In this document: positions 1 through 11,589 of the stretch, one piece after another
How the letters are laid out: every line of letters starts with the position of its first letter
Numbering within the stretch: position 1 is the stretch's first letter
Source: Siderastrea siderea
Taxonomy: Eukaryota; Cnidaria; Anthozoa; Scleractinia; Rhizangiidae
Assembly: GCA_964030785.1 (NCBI GenBank)
Contig: OZ034979.1
Location: forward strand, 10,952,883 to 11,016,882
Reading direction: 5' to 3'
DNA: 64,000 bases
Translations under genes and position numbers: made by a program
Notes under the pieces: generated by a model
The model's input: the letters and a program-made list of their open reading frames with translations, nothing else
Told to the model about the DNA's origin: nothing
Databases searched by the model: none

Positions 1-171
1 TTTTATTTCCGATTGAATTAATCAGGACATTAATTAATATATTGACTTGATCAATTTCCACGCAAAGAATGCGGCTTAGGGCAGATTAAGCGACCAAATT
101 TTGAATTCAAAGTGTTGAGATTGTCGCTAAATGCCAGCGATTCTTTCCTCGCTACAGCATTTTCTACAAAA

Positions 172-465
172 CTACAGCTTGTCGATAAATAAACTTACAT
201 GTAACTGTCTCATCAGCTTTTGTAATGACCTCTTGATGTCGACGTTTAAAACTTGGGCGCCAAATGCTTCTGGAAATTTTCGATGAGGTAAAACGTAATA
301 CAGTATAGCGTTTAGGGGTGGCGAAACGAAAAGTACACAGTTGACATTCTCATACAACAGAAACCAGACGAATGTAACAAAATAACTGCACAATTCAATA
401 TAACGCAAATGCAATAATATTATAGCTTTAATCAGGCAAGATACAAATCCAAAACCCGTGAGCAA
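172..465 (-). pseudogene. Possible GPCR TM6-TM7 remnant
   Basis: A 97-codon minus-strand open frame with two hydrophobic stretches. The second ends in NAILYYVLPHRKFPEAF, which resembles the end of TM7 and helix 8 of a class A GPCR (NPxxY degraded to NAxxY, then a basic/aromatic helix). No preceding transmembrane segments can be read in frame, so this would be a fragment unrelated in detail to the array receptors. The resemblance rests on one motif and could be chance. Confidence 0.22.
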
Positions 466-726
466 AATGCAGGGACAATCGTTCTTCTGAACAACTACGG
501 CACGAAAGGCAGCTTCTTAAGTTTGTTCCTTTTAAAGCTCCAGGTTTTCCGCTAATTGCAGGAGATTAAGAGGGTCCCGAACAGCTTTTAGTCGATCCAT
601 AAAGCACCACGACTCGATCAATAGGAATTCAAATTTCTCAGTTGTTGTCAGAATTGTCATGCCCAGAGCTCCACGGACGAGAACAGAGCAGGCGTAATAG
701 CACCTTAACGAATTAGACATACGCTT

Positions 727-815
727 CCGGATGTCGTGAATTTCACGACATCCGGTAATGGCTGACACCAGAGCCCTACGATCCCACCGCTGACAGAACA
801 GATCGTAGGCTCTGG
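727..815. repeat. Two adjacent foldback sequences
   Basis: Positions 727-740 and 742-755 form a perfect 14-bp palindrome around one base. Immediately after, 768-783 pairs with 801-815 (one bulged base). The pair sits just outside the left edge of the duplicated segment and may be part of a dispersed inverted-repeat element. The overlapping minus-strand open frame (532-870) has no recognisable domain and is not called as a gene. Confidence 0.6.
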
Positions 816-825
816 GAACGAGAAT

Positions 826-1228
826 GGTTGCAAACATTTCAGCCGATGTAAAGCGCGGAAAAACAATCAATCAATGCTGTATGCTAAGCGCGGGAGACCT
901 GCAACCGATACCAAGCGCGGGAAAGCGGACGTGTTTCTGATGTTTGAAAGAAAAAAGTGTTTTCTGTGATTGGCTGAAGCACCTTGCACGATTTTCCGCC
1001 TCATTGCGCGAGGACAACAAGTGTGCTAAACCAATCAGACGAAAAAAACGGGAAAAAAAAGACAAAAACGTGCACACAAGCGCGGGAAAAGATGGCTTAG
1101 CCAAGACACGTGCGGTTTAGGTTTTTGCACCTCATTGACTGAGAAGGAATTTCTGCTCTGATTGGTCGTAGAGCGTTGTGCGACATTTTTAACCAATAAA
1201 TAAGTTGAGTATAAAAGTGATTACTTAC
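826..1228. repeat. CCAAT / GCGCGGGA-rich module, copy 1
   Basis: This stretch is rich in GCGCGGGA (E2F-like) and ATTGG/CCAAT motifs and is closely repeated at about 46912-47332, including the order of motifs. It marks the left edge of the segment shared by U0 and U5. It could be a dispersed element or an old regulatory module; the sequence alone does not decide. Confidence 0.55.
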
Positions 1229-1332
1229 TGTTGAGGATTGCTCTCTAAACACAATGTTGACAGCTGCAGAACATGTTCAGCCATCGTGTACTTGGTGCCG
1301 AGTTTGCGTCTTCCTTTGAGTTTGATTACAAG
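1229..1332 (-). pseudogene. Orphan duplicate of a C2-gene exon
   Basis: A second copy of the 104-bp exon at 47333-47436. Length, acceptor (TTTCCAG-type) and donor (GTAAGT) are all kept, and the frame reads GRRKLGTKYTMAEHV with only a few substitutions against the other copy. The exons that should follow it on the minus strand are not found to its left within the window, so it looks like a stranded exon carried along with the GPCR duplication. It could still be used if further exons lie outside the window. Confidence 0.6.
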
Positions 1333-3264
1333 CTGGAAATAAAGAAAGAAAAGGTAAATGTTAACTTTATTCCACGGAAGGAGAGGCACATGTGCGACTA
1401 GATTGTGTACAATAATTAGTTTATTAACTGACAATCCGTGGATCATAAGAAATGCTATTAACCTAGCGAGACAATCTTAGTTTCTGTTGAAATAATTTTT
1501 TTCTTCGCCCCCTTTCTTCAGACAAAGTACTCTAGACAAATGAGTTTTAAATGCCGCCATTTTGTTTGTTATTCCCACCTAACATATCCGTGGTTACCGG
1601 GCCTTTTCAGTGTAACTTTCGACTACTAAACATATCACCTTGTTAGTACAAGAAATGTGAGAAAACCTAGTCCTCTTTTGATCTCAACCCTCTGAAAATC
1701 CATCGCGACAGGTTTGAAACAGAAATTCATATTTCAAAGATGAGGCTTGTGCCCCCCCACCCGTCAGGTATTTGTCATTTCCAAAAGAGAACCCAAGACA
1801 AAAAGAAAAGACAAAAAAGAGAAACAAGGGAATAACATCTGTTCTTGTCAATACAGAACTGAGTGCACTGTCTATTAGAAAATAAATTAAGAAAGATTAG
1901 AAAAGAAAAGAAAAAGAAAAGACAGAATCTATTCTACTTCTGTTTTTCCTCTTTCAAGGTCAACTGTGATCAGCCTTGAGCGAATATTCTAAGAAACATA
2001 ATTTTTTACATAAGCAAAAACAAAACAAAATAGAAATTTGCGCTACCAAGTAATGGACTGAGTATACTGATCCATCACAAGTTTCATAACATTATCCAAA
2101 AGAAAGGAAGAAAAGAACACCTTCGCTCTGGCTAAATCTTTTTACTTCCGATTTTTCTATCTCAAGGCCAACTTTGAGCTTTAATAACATTCAATTCCAT
2201 GCAAATATCACCGCTTAGGTTAAAGAAATGTAAGATAACACGGTCCTCTTTTTATCTCAATCTTGGGGAAACGTCATGGCATCAGGTTTGGAAATAAATC
2301 CAGCTTTCAGAATGACGCCCACGCAGCCACTGATCGGCCATGGATCGATCATGTATTTTCCAAAAATTAACAACCTTTGCCATAAAATAAGGCAGAAAAA
2401 ATTTACACTACGAAGGACAGAATTGACGAAACAATTTCGCCGATTTGATAACATGCAACGCAAAGGCACTTTCGAGAGGGAACTTAGCATTCTTTGTTTG
2501 ATTTTTTAAATTGCTTTAGGAGAGTCAAAATCGCAGATATTAGCGCAGCGGAAATTACCGGTCCAGTTGGAGACGGCTGTTGCATAATAAGCTGTAATTT
2601 ATGAGCCTCTCAATTTTCTCAGCCTCAGGACATTAAACTTCAAACTAGACAAACAAGCGGAAGGAACTAATGCTAGATGTATTTGTGCATGTGGCGTATG
2701 AGGGAAAAAACCCTTGGTGCAATCCAGTCCTGTCCTGAGAGGATGTTTGTTTCTAGTTCTAAATTCCTGCTTTGTAAAATTCATTTATCGTGAAGATTTT
2801 CCGACTCAGCCACCGTTCGTTTCATTAAACAATCACTTCAAAGGCGTTCTCTAGACCTTCCACTGAATAAAGCTGGTTAAACACGAGCAGGGAGGTCAAG
2901 TTTTCCTTGACACGTTTTCGCTAAGTTTTTATTACATTTTTTCTCGTGTGTACAACGAAATTTGGCAAGTTTCTCACTGATAAGACTGAAAGGATTCCTT
3001 TATGAAAAACTGAGACTTGTCACTGAGTTAACACGTCCTCGTGTGAGGTAAAAAGATCGCAGTTTTGCGCTCACTAGGGAAAGACCCTTCAAGACAGATT
3101 GATGATGTTTTACACGATCAAATACTACTTGTAGGCAAAGATAACTCTTCAAGGAGAACTTGTTAACCCTACACACACAAGAAAATATACTTCTCCGAGC
3201 CTTAATTAATTTTTCTTACGATGATATATTGGTCTATATTCACTGACACATGGAATGAAGTTTA

Positions 3265-3530
3265 TTTATAGAGCAGTTTTCAAATAAGTGTCGTAAAACC
3301 AAAACCAAAGCAATTACTCTAGCCAATCACAGCAGGAACAAAACACAAAATGAAACAATCAGAAATGGAAGCAAGTACAAGTGATTGCCGTTTAACGCGG
3401 GAAAACGCTTACGAGCAAGTCTCGATTGGCTTTGGTTTTACATCTGATTGGTTGAGAAAGTGGTGCGAGCTTTTTAAACCTAATCAGAGAGCGCAGTAAA
3501 GCAAAACCAAAGCAAACACAACATCATTTT
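3265..3530. repeat. Dispersed CCAAT-rich repeat inside U0
   Basis: A stretch with repeated AACCAAAACCAAAG-type strings, CCAAT/ATTGG boxes and an ACGCGGGAAA string. It is absent from the same place in U1-U4, so it is probably an insertion. A loosely similar stretch with ATTGG boxes and a CCCGCGC string lies at about 40010-40260. No coding capacity. Confidence 0.45.
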
Positions 3531-4150
3531 CGAAGCTCAATTGACAAGAGTAAAAAGGACAGTTAAAACGTCCTCGTGTGAGGTAAAAGCTTGCAGTTTT
3601 GTGCTCACTAGAAAAAAACCCTTCAAGACAGATTGAGACCTGCTCTGACATCTGCAAATGGTTAGATTTTCTAGTCTTCTCGGATAAGGACGAAAAACCG
3701 TAGGCCCCGTCTCGCAGTACTCTCACTCATAACTGACTCTGTGGGATGTAAAAGAACAACTAGGGACGTAACAGTTCTTGGCAGTGACCACCCCTAGTGT
3801 CTATCTTAAAATTTACATTAACATTAGGGGGCATTCATAACTCTACCTCATTAATTGTGAACTGCGCCACAAGTAGTCTGGAAAAGTCCCCCACACAGTG
3901 TTGTAAATTATCCCTGAAAACCCCTGAGCGGAGTGGATAATAAGTTACTTGTATTTGTATTTGTATTGATGACCGTTTACACGATCAAATATTACTTGTC
4001 GGCAAAGATAACTCTTTAAGAAGAACTTGTTCACCCTATACACACAAGAAAATATACTTGACAACCTTAATTAATTTTTTTTTGTGATGGTATATTGGTC
4101 TATATTCACTGACAAATGGAATGAAGTTTACTTATAGATGTAAGAAACCG

Positions 4151-5245
4151 TCATGACAAAACAAGCTTCAGTGCAGTGTTGCCAGTTATTTTATAGTGAA
4201 CTGTCCTGAACTGCATTAACGGTCCAGAACTGAAATGAACTGTCCTGAACTGGCGGATGCCGGTGTGAGCACAGGATAACTGCGTCAAAGGGACAGCCCT
4301 GTTGCCTTTTCTTTCATGAGCCAACTCCAACATGTCCAAGTCATCCATCGCTGCCCGTTTTCTAAACTGGCACAAATTCAGCGCTTATCTATACTCAGGA
4401 ATTTTTAATCCGTACACTATTGGATTGAGGAAAGCGTTTGAAAAATTTACAGCAACGGCAAAATAAAATACTGTAGGTGACGTAATAGCGTACGAAATGG
4501 TAAAGCGCACGAAATTCACAACAATTAAAGGGAGCCACGAAAGCAAAGCAACAAAAGATACTAGCAGCAATGTTTTTGTCAAACGTTTGTTTTGTAAGTC
4601 TCTGTTTTGCTGTTGTGAGGTGATTCTTTGTTGATATTTTCTCCAGATACCAATATTACATCCACATACGATGAATAGCAGCGACAAAAGGTATGATGCG
4701 ATAGTATAAACTGCAAGTTTGTAAGAAACCAACAGATTTTTAAATAGGGCAAAGATAGCGGAGACAACGATACTTAATGTCCACACCATGAAAATAACAA
4801 TGCGGTATGTTCGGTTGGACAGTGTTCGGTGCTTTAGTGGCCAATAGATGGCGTAAAATCTCTCAACGGATATCAAAGCAGCAGACGACAGTGAGACTTG
4901 AAGGAAAACTGTGTCCACGATATCGAAGAAGGTGTAAAAAAACTTGTTCTTAGTTGCTGTCCATAGATAATACTCATCCCCAATCTGGTAAATAAGAGTG
5001 GGTAAAGATACGGCTCCCAAAATGAAATCCGCAAAAGCCATATTGATGACTAGATATTAACTTTTCTTACGAAGATCCTTGTTCATTTCAAAGAGAACAA
5101 TTGTCAGTAAGTTTCCCACAGCAATAAGGACTGCTTCTAGCACAAACACACTGCAAATTGCCATACCTTCTTGTTTAGAAGGGACTTCCTCGGTAGGTGA
5201 CGAAGACGTGTTGTTCGAGCCGATGGTAGGTGGCGTGTTGTTCAT
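4151..5245 (-). pseudogene. GPCR pseudogene, array copy U0
   Basis: A full-length class A receptor homologous to U1-U5 but interrupted by two nonsense codons in an otherwise continuous frame. The first follows KKS in the loop before TM2 (TTA Leu in the others, TAA here, near 5054); the second follows IPEY-R in helix 8 (CAA Gln in the others, TAA here, near 4384). TM1 (GN motif), TM2 (FADF), TM3 (VERF), TM6 (SWLP) and TM7 (NPIVY) are still readable, and the small indels are in frame. The cytoplasmic tail reads on to 4151. Loss looks recent because the rest of the frame is intact. U0 shares YAITSPTVFY before TM7 with U5, unlike U1-U4. Confidence 0.85.
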
Positions 5246-5757
5246 ATTTTGGACCTTTATCTAAAAGGTGAAAGCGTTTTCACTGAAATTTGTGAAGGCA
5301 ACTTGCTTTTGGGTGCTTTGTGCGCAAAATGATGTCGCAGCTGTTTAATCATGGAGCTGAAAGGCCAATTTGCAAGTGAAGTCATCATAAAAATCTGTTT
5401 CACAGCCAATCATCGCCGATGCCTTTGTGTACGCATGGTTGTTCCTTCCCATCACTCTCCGCTAGCGCGTTGCGCCTGTTTCCCAAGATGAAGTACCGGT
5501 GGAGCCTATGAAGAGCCCCCCCCCTCCCCCCCTCAAAAAAATGAAAACAAACAAACAAACAAACAAACAAACAAAAGAAGTTGAATACAGTGAATGTGCC
5601 TTGAGCTTTAACCTACCTCCACTGGACATCAAACGTTGTTTTTCCATAATAGAGTTACTGACATAAACGCGACTTCAATGAATACGAATTCAAGGGACCG
5701 TTAAGTTATTATCATGAGCAACAAGAAAATACAATCGTTTGGTTTCCAAGAAGCGAA
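5246..5757. other. 5' flank of the U0 GPCR
   Basis: Conserved upstream DNA of the receptor, matching the stretches upstream of U1-U5 at about 90 percent by eye. It includes a TTTG microsatellite (AAAC on the plus strand, 5551-5575) and a C-run. Weak open frames here differ between units and are not called. It is the likely promoter/5' UTR interval of the receptors, but I see no clear TATA box. Confidence 0.45.
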
Positions 5758-5765
5758 TTAAAAAG

Positions 5766-6200
5766 AAACAAGAAAAGCCCCAGGGGCATTAGACCCCGCC
5801 GTTGTTCTCCCCCCCCCCCCTGGGGTGTAAAATATGCTACTGTCACTCAAGATAAAAGCCCTTGCCTGTGTAGCGAAAGACACGACGAGTATTTGTTTGG
5901 CCGCGCGAAAACCGGAGGTCTGGGGCAAGTGACCACCAAAAAACAAGAAAAGCCCCAGGGGCATTAGACCCCGCCGTTGTTTCCCCCCCCCCCCACGGGG
6001 GTTGTAAAATATGTTACGGTCACTCAAGATAAAAGCCCTTGCCTGTGTAGCGAAAGACACGACGAGTATTTGTTTGGCCGAGCGAAAACCGGAGGTCTGG
6101 GGCAAGTGACCACCAAAAAAAACAAGAAAAACCCCAGGGGCATTGGACCCCGCCGTTTCCCCCCCTCCCCTCGGGGTGCAAATACATTACGGTCACTCAA
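5766..6200. repeat. Tandem repeat A, about 178-bp period, 2.5 copies
   Basis: Copies start at 5766, 5941 and 6120 with AAACAAGAAAAGCCCCAGGG and contain a C-run and GGTCTGGGGCAAGTGACCAC. The third copy is truncated. Present only in U0. The GGTCTGGGGCAAGTGACCAC string occurs again near 7106, linking it to the repeats that follow. Confidence 0.8.
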
Positions 6201-6589
6201 GATATGTGCCCAAGTGGTATAAAGCTTTGAAGTTGGTGATTTTTCTAACGTTTAACGTTAGTGCTGCCATCCCCCCCCCAACGTCTTCTCTGCACCCTTC
6301 TCCTTGTGATATCATGGATCCCTTATAGTATGAATACCTTTCCCTTCCCTCATTCCTTGGTCATCCACCTGTTCTAGCACTCGCGAAGAAGGACGTGACG
6401 AAAAAGTTTTGACCATGGCGTGACTTAGTTACGTCAATTTTTTAACGAAATGATATCTCAGCGTAATTCGAAATATTAAACAAGGGCACGGAAATTTAAA
6501 TAGATTTATTGATGAAGAAAAATTATCCTTAAATCGAAAGGGAACGGTTATCTACTGAAAAATGAAACGTAAAGGTCTACTTTTAGGCC

Positions 6590-7080
6590 ATGATTCGATA
6601 AATGCTTTAGCAAAAGCAAAACAATTCCCCGAATCGGCTTCTGTCTTTCAATGACGTAATGTTTACGTGTTACGGCAAGTTTAGGTGAATTCATGCCAGC
6701 TTCAAAGCTCGCTAGCACCTTCTTCCTTGCTCTCATCGAACAGAAGTCAACTCCACTGAATTTCTTGTACTTTTCTACACAACTTTCCCTAAAGATTTTG
6801 GTGAAGCAAAGCAGAACTGCCAAAAAAATGCTTGCATTTTACTGGTGAATTATTCAACTTGGCGAAAGCGAGGGACTTCCCCGAATCGCCTTTTGTGTTT
6901 CAGTGATGTAATGTTTATGTGCCAGGGCAAGTTTGGCGAATTCATGCCAGCTTCAAAGCTCGCTAGCACCTTCGTTCTTGCTTTCATCGAAAGGGTTTTC
7001 ATGCCATTAAATCGCCAGTAATTTTCTACACCAACTTTCATGAAAATTCTGGCGAAATAACGCTAAACAAACCAAGATTA
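6590..7080. repeat. Tandem repeat B, about 251-bp period, 2 copies
   Basis: Two diverged direct copies, aligned on CCCCGAATCG at 6628 and 6879 and on CATGCCAGCTTCAAAGCTCG further in. On the minus strand both give short open frames sharing KVLASFEAGMNSP, but the two frames differ elsewhere and end in stops, so I treat them as non-coding repeat. Unique to U0. Confidence 0.65.
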
Positions 7081-7150
7081 CCGGCAAGTATTGTTTTGAC
7101 CGAGCGGAGGTCTGGGGCAAGTGACCACGACGACAAAAAAAAAAAGAGAC

Positions 7151-7296
7151 GGGTATTACTAGACCCCGTCCTGACGGCGGGGTAAAAAGAAACCACGGAA
7201 AAAAAATGGGTATTACTAGACCCCGTCCTGACGGCGGGGTAAAAATCACGGAAAAAATGGGTATTACTAGACCCCGTCCTGACGGCGGGGTAAAAA
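7151..7296. repeat. Tandem repeat C, three 38-bp copies with hairpin core
   Basis: Three near-identical copies at 7151-7188, 7208-7245 and 7259-7296. Each contains ACCCCGTCCTGACGGCGGGG, which can fold into a short GC hairpin. Spacers are A-rich and of different length. Unique to U0. Confidence 0.85.
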
Positions 7297-7599
7297 GAGG
7301 AATTAAAGTTTTGTAAAGTTGTACTAAAACAGACTAAGTTTTTCGTTTAATTTTGTACAACTGTTTAGGGACTGAAGAGTGTCATGATTGCTGGCGTAGC
7401 GGAAACTAACGCTTCATCTCGAAACATCTGTTGCGTAATGAGCTATAGTTAATGTGTCTGCACTTTTTTCGGCACGCTATTCTTTTTGCATTGTAATTTA
7501 CACGGCCTTAGGGTATTGAAATTGAATTATGCGAAGGGAATGTTTTTTAGCTTCAATGAAAGGTGTGTTGATCTGACTGGTGGCTTTTACAAATCCTTG

Positions 7600-7762
7600 A
7601 TGCATTTCCTGAGAGAACAATTGTCAGTAAGTTTCCCACAACAATGAGGGCTGCTTCTAACACAAACACACTTCAAATTGCGATGCCTTCTTGTTTAGAA
7701 GGGACTTCCTCTGTAGTTGACGAAGACGTGTTGTTTGAACCGATGGTAGGTGACGTGTTGTT
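7600..7762 (-). pseudogene. GPCR N-terminus/TM1 fragment, U0
   Basis: Homologous to the first 50 or so codons of the array receptors and to the intact fragments in U1, U2 and U4. A deletion has removed the start codon (GTTGTTTTGACC instead of GTTGTTCATTTTTTGACC on the plus strand), so it cannot be read from the usual ATG. Upstream it keeps the receptor-type 5' flank. The rest of the unit up to the LINE remnants (7763-8470) holds a C-run/CA microsatellite and no gene. Confidence 0.7.
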
Positions 7763-8472
7763 TTGACCTTTAACTAAAAGGTGAAAGCGTTTTCACTGTT
7801 ATATGTGAAGATAACTTGCTTGCGGGTGCTTTTTGCGGAATATAATGTCACAGCTGTGTAGTCACCGAACCGAAAGGCCAATTTGCAAATGACGTCGCCC
7901 TAAGAATCCGAAATCATTGCCGATACCTTTGTGTACGTGGTTTGTTCCTTCCCATCACCCTTCGCTAGGGTGTCGCGCTCGTTTCCCAAGATGAAGTGCC
8001 AGTGGAGCCTACGGATTTTTGGGCTAGCTCTCCGCCACCCTCCTCCTCCCTCCCCCCCCCCCCACCACACACACACAAATGGTGCCCTTTTTAAATTGAT
8101 ACGTTTTTAGATGATTGAACTTCAATTATGGCTGGCTAAGTAAGGTTATGCTTGTGTGACATGTGGCGCGGAAATCTCTGGGGCGATTCGGTCCTGTGCT
8201 GAAATGAGGTATACTTCTAGTTCTAAATCCTTAACATGTATAATTTATTCTGGACAGTTTTCATACTCAGTCATTTTTATTTCGTATTTTCGTAGAAATT
8301 ACTTTCGGCCATTTTTGGTGACTTCCACCGGCTGAATAAAACTTTTTGCACACGAACTATTTTTCCTTGGTGACTTATTCTTTGTTTTTCAAACGTTTTA
8401 TTTTCTCGTATGTGCGACAATCTGTGAGTAGTATAGAAGGCAGGGGTTTCTTTAGCGACAAGCTTTCGAAAG

Positions 8473-9392
8473 AATGATTAGAACTCGGAGGTCTCGGAGG
8501 TGGGAATGGAGAAGGCACGTCTTACGTACGTAAAGAACCTTCGGATGACAGCAGAATTGCACTGAATTGGTTACCACCAGGAAGAGGGAAAAGAGGCAGA
8601 CCGAGAGACACGTGGCACAGAATGGGCAAAAAAGAGAGAAATAAATTTGATTGGAAGAGTTGGGCTGAGATAAAGGAAGCAAAAAGCAGATCAGAGGAGA
8701 TCTTTTGTTTGCGTCCTTTCCGACATCGGGCTCGAAAAGGACTTGTGATGTGATGATGTGCGACAACCTATGGCAAGCTTTTCCTCGACAAGTCTCCTTG
8801 TTCAAAAATAAGTCCACCGATGCGGACGTTGCGATATTGATGACGCATATGAGCTACAAGGCCAGCCACCGCACGCAGTTATTGAAACCGGGAATTTTCT
8901 TCACCTCAAAACTGTGCAAACCCAACGTTGGAGACCCCTTCACCCTCAATTTGTGTTTTCCCGAGGTTAATTGCATATTGATAACCGAGCGCAATATGCA
9001 TGCCCATGGATTCTCAAGATTCGCTGGCCAGACACCAGCAACCAAGAACTGTGGCAACGAACGAGAGCCTTTAGAAGGACGACATCCTTCAAAGACGCTA
9101 GAGATTGATCAGTCACACCCTCTGTAAGCCTACAACCAGCATCAGAAGGCAAGCCCTCTCCTAGAAACCTCAGAAGCAAAGAAAGAGAAGCCGACCAAGA
9201 AACACCCGGGGCCGTGACCTGGAGGCAGACTTGAAGAGGACTGGCCACACATGGGGAGAGTTGGAACGACTGGCCGGACACCAGCAACAGCTGGAGGGTG
9301 CTGATTGGCGGCCTATGTCCCAGACGGGTTTGCAGGCAATGTTGTTGATGATGATGATGATGATGATGATAATGATGATGATGATGATGATG
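8473..9392 (+). mobile_element. LINE 3'-end remnants and ATG tail, U0
   Basis: Two decayed C-termini of LINE reverse transcriptase proteins. The first (about 8473-8700) shows RRWEW then RHVLR, as in the RRWRWIGHVLR motif of many LINEs, broken by stops. The second (about 9185-9345) reads PRNTRGRDLEADLKRTGHTW and then, after a frame change, VLIGGLCPRR, the usual LINE ending. It runs straight into a TGATGA microsatellite (9346-9392), a typical tail for such elements. Not functional. The stretch between the two motifs is conserved in all five units and has no recognised product. Confidence 0.7.
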
Positions 9393-11589
9393 AGTATTAA
9401 AAATGTAAGATGAATGACATAGCCCTCTCTTTGAACTATCTTTTAAAAGGATGCCCATACCGCCACTGATCAGCTATGAGTTATTGCGCAAAAGTTACAA
9501 CTTTTGCGGCTAGCATTGAAATGAGATAGGAACTCTGCTTACAAATACATTACCAGGTGATCTATTTATGGTACAGGGTTTTTGTCCACTGAAAATTAAA
9601 ATTACTCAATTTCCTAATGCATTCCATCTGAATAGTTTCAAAGGCCGCCATTTTGTTTGTTATTCTTGCCCAACATATGCGTGGTTCCCGGACCTTTTCC
9701 GTGTAACTTTTGACTACTAAACATATCTCCTTGTCAGTACAAGAAATGTGAGAAAACCTAGTCCTCTTTTGATCTCAACCCTCTGAAAATCCATCGCGAC
9801 AGGTTTGAAACAGAAATTCATGTTTCAAAAATGAGGCCTGTGCCCCCACCCACCCAGTATGCGTCATTTCCAAAAAAGAACACTTTTTGTACAGAGATCG
9901 AAAAGACAAAAAAAGGAAACAAGGAAATAACATCTGTGCTTGTAAATACAGAACTGAGTCTACAATTTATTATCGATTTATAAAGCAAGAAAATGACAAC
10001 TTTGCTTCGGCCAAATCTGTTTTTCCTCTCTCAAGGACAACTTTGATCAGCCTTGAGCTAATTTTTATAGAAAACATAATTTGTTACATAAGCAAAAACA
10101 AAACAAGACTGAGTATACTATCCATTGAGAGTTTTATAACATTATCCAACAGAAAGCAAGAAAAGAACACGTTGGCTCTGACCAAATGTTTCTACTTTCA
10201 GTTTTTCTATCTCAAGGCTAACTGTATAATAACATTCAATTCCATGCAAATATCACCTGTTAGGCAATAGAAATGTAAGATAACACAGTCCTCTTTTTAT
10301 CTCAACCTTCGAAAACGTCGCCACATCAGGTTTGGAAAATAAATCCAGCTTTCAAAATGACGCCCCAGCAGCCACTGATCGGCCATGGATCGATCATGCA
10401 TTTTCCAAAAAATACAACTTTTTTTACAACAAATTGGCGGAAAATTTACGCTACCGACGAAGAACAGAATTGACGCAAAAATTTCGCAAATTTGATAATA
10501 TACATCGCAAAGGCACTTGTAAGAGCGAACTTAGCATTGTTAAAGATGACTTAAAAGAAACTGGATTTTTTGTTTGATTTTTAAGTTGCCTTAGGATAGT
10601 CAAATCGCAGATATGAACGTCGCGGAAGTTAGCGGTCCAGTTGGAGACAGCGAGCTGTTGTATCATATGTTGTAATTTATGCGTCTCTCAATTTTCCCAG
10701 CCATTGAACTTCAAACAAGACAAACAAGGGAAGGAACTAATGCTAGATGTATTTGTGCATGTGACGTATGAGGGAAACCCTTGGTGCGATCCAGTCCTGT
10801 CCTGAAAGGAAGTTTATTTCTAGTTCTAAATTCTTACTTTGTAAAATTCATTTATGGTCAAGTTTTTCTGACTCAGCCACCATTCGTTCCAGTAAACAGT
10901 CACTTCAAAGGCGTTTTCTAGAGCATCCACTGAATAAAGCTGGTTAAACGTGAGCACGTTTTTTTTGACAAGGAGGTCTCCTAGTTCGAAAACTGACAGT
11001 AGCGGAACATTCTTGTGTGAGTAAAAGTTTTCCTCGACACGTTTTTGCAATTTTTTGACATTTTTTTCTCGTCGTGTGTTTAACGAAAGTTTCTCATTGA
11101 CAAGACTAGAAGGACTTTTTTTAATGAAAAACTGAGACTTGTCACTGAATAAATGCCCTCGTGTGAGGTAAAAGCTCGCAGTTTTGCGTTCGCTAAGAAA
11201 AAAATCTAGTCAAAGGCCTAAAAGGACGCCTTTATGGAAAACTGAGACTTGTCACTGAGTAAACATCCTCCTCTGAGGTAAAAGCTCGCAGTTTTGCATT
11301 TTACACGATCAAATATTACTTGTATACACACAAGAAAATATACTTGTCAATCCTTAATTAATTTTTCTTACGATGGTATATTGGTCTGTATATACTCACT
11401 GACACCTGAAATGAAGTTTACATATAGATGTAAGAAACAGTCATTACAAAACAAACTTCAATAAAGCGGACTTATAGAGTACTAATTCCGACTGCAGTGT
11501 TGCCAGTTATTTTATAGTCAACTGTTCTGAACTTTATCAACGGTCCTGAACTGAACTGAACTGTCTTGAACTGTATCAACGGTCCGGAA

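Larger units (their letters stand above)
1552..9642. repeat. Array unit U0 (8.1 kb)
   Basis: The first of five head-to-tail units, taking the GCCGCCATTTTGTTTG landmark as phase. Order on the plus strand: 3' flanking repeats, GPCR pseudogene (minus), GPCR 5' flank, three unrelated tandem repeats found only here (5766-7296), TM1 fragment, LINE 3' remnants. It also has a local duplication downstream of the receptor: 3030-3260 resembles 3563-3640 plus 3967-4140. No other gene is visible in 1333-4150. Confidence 0.75.

Noticed and set aside
5758..6105. A 115-codon minus-strand frame with internal repetition
   Set aside because: It spans tandem repeat A, and its repeats follow the DNA period, not a protein domain.
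9346..9458. Poly-His (minus) and poly-Met (plus) protein frames
   Set aside because: They are translations of the TGATGA microsatellite that forms the LINE tail.
10332..10577. An 81-codon plus-strand frame conserved in U1-U4
   Set aside because: It has no domain, is broken in U0 and U5, and overlaps an equally open antisense frame; its conservation is explained by recent unit duplication.
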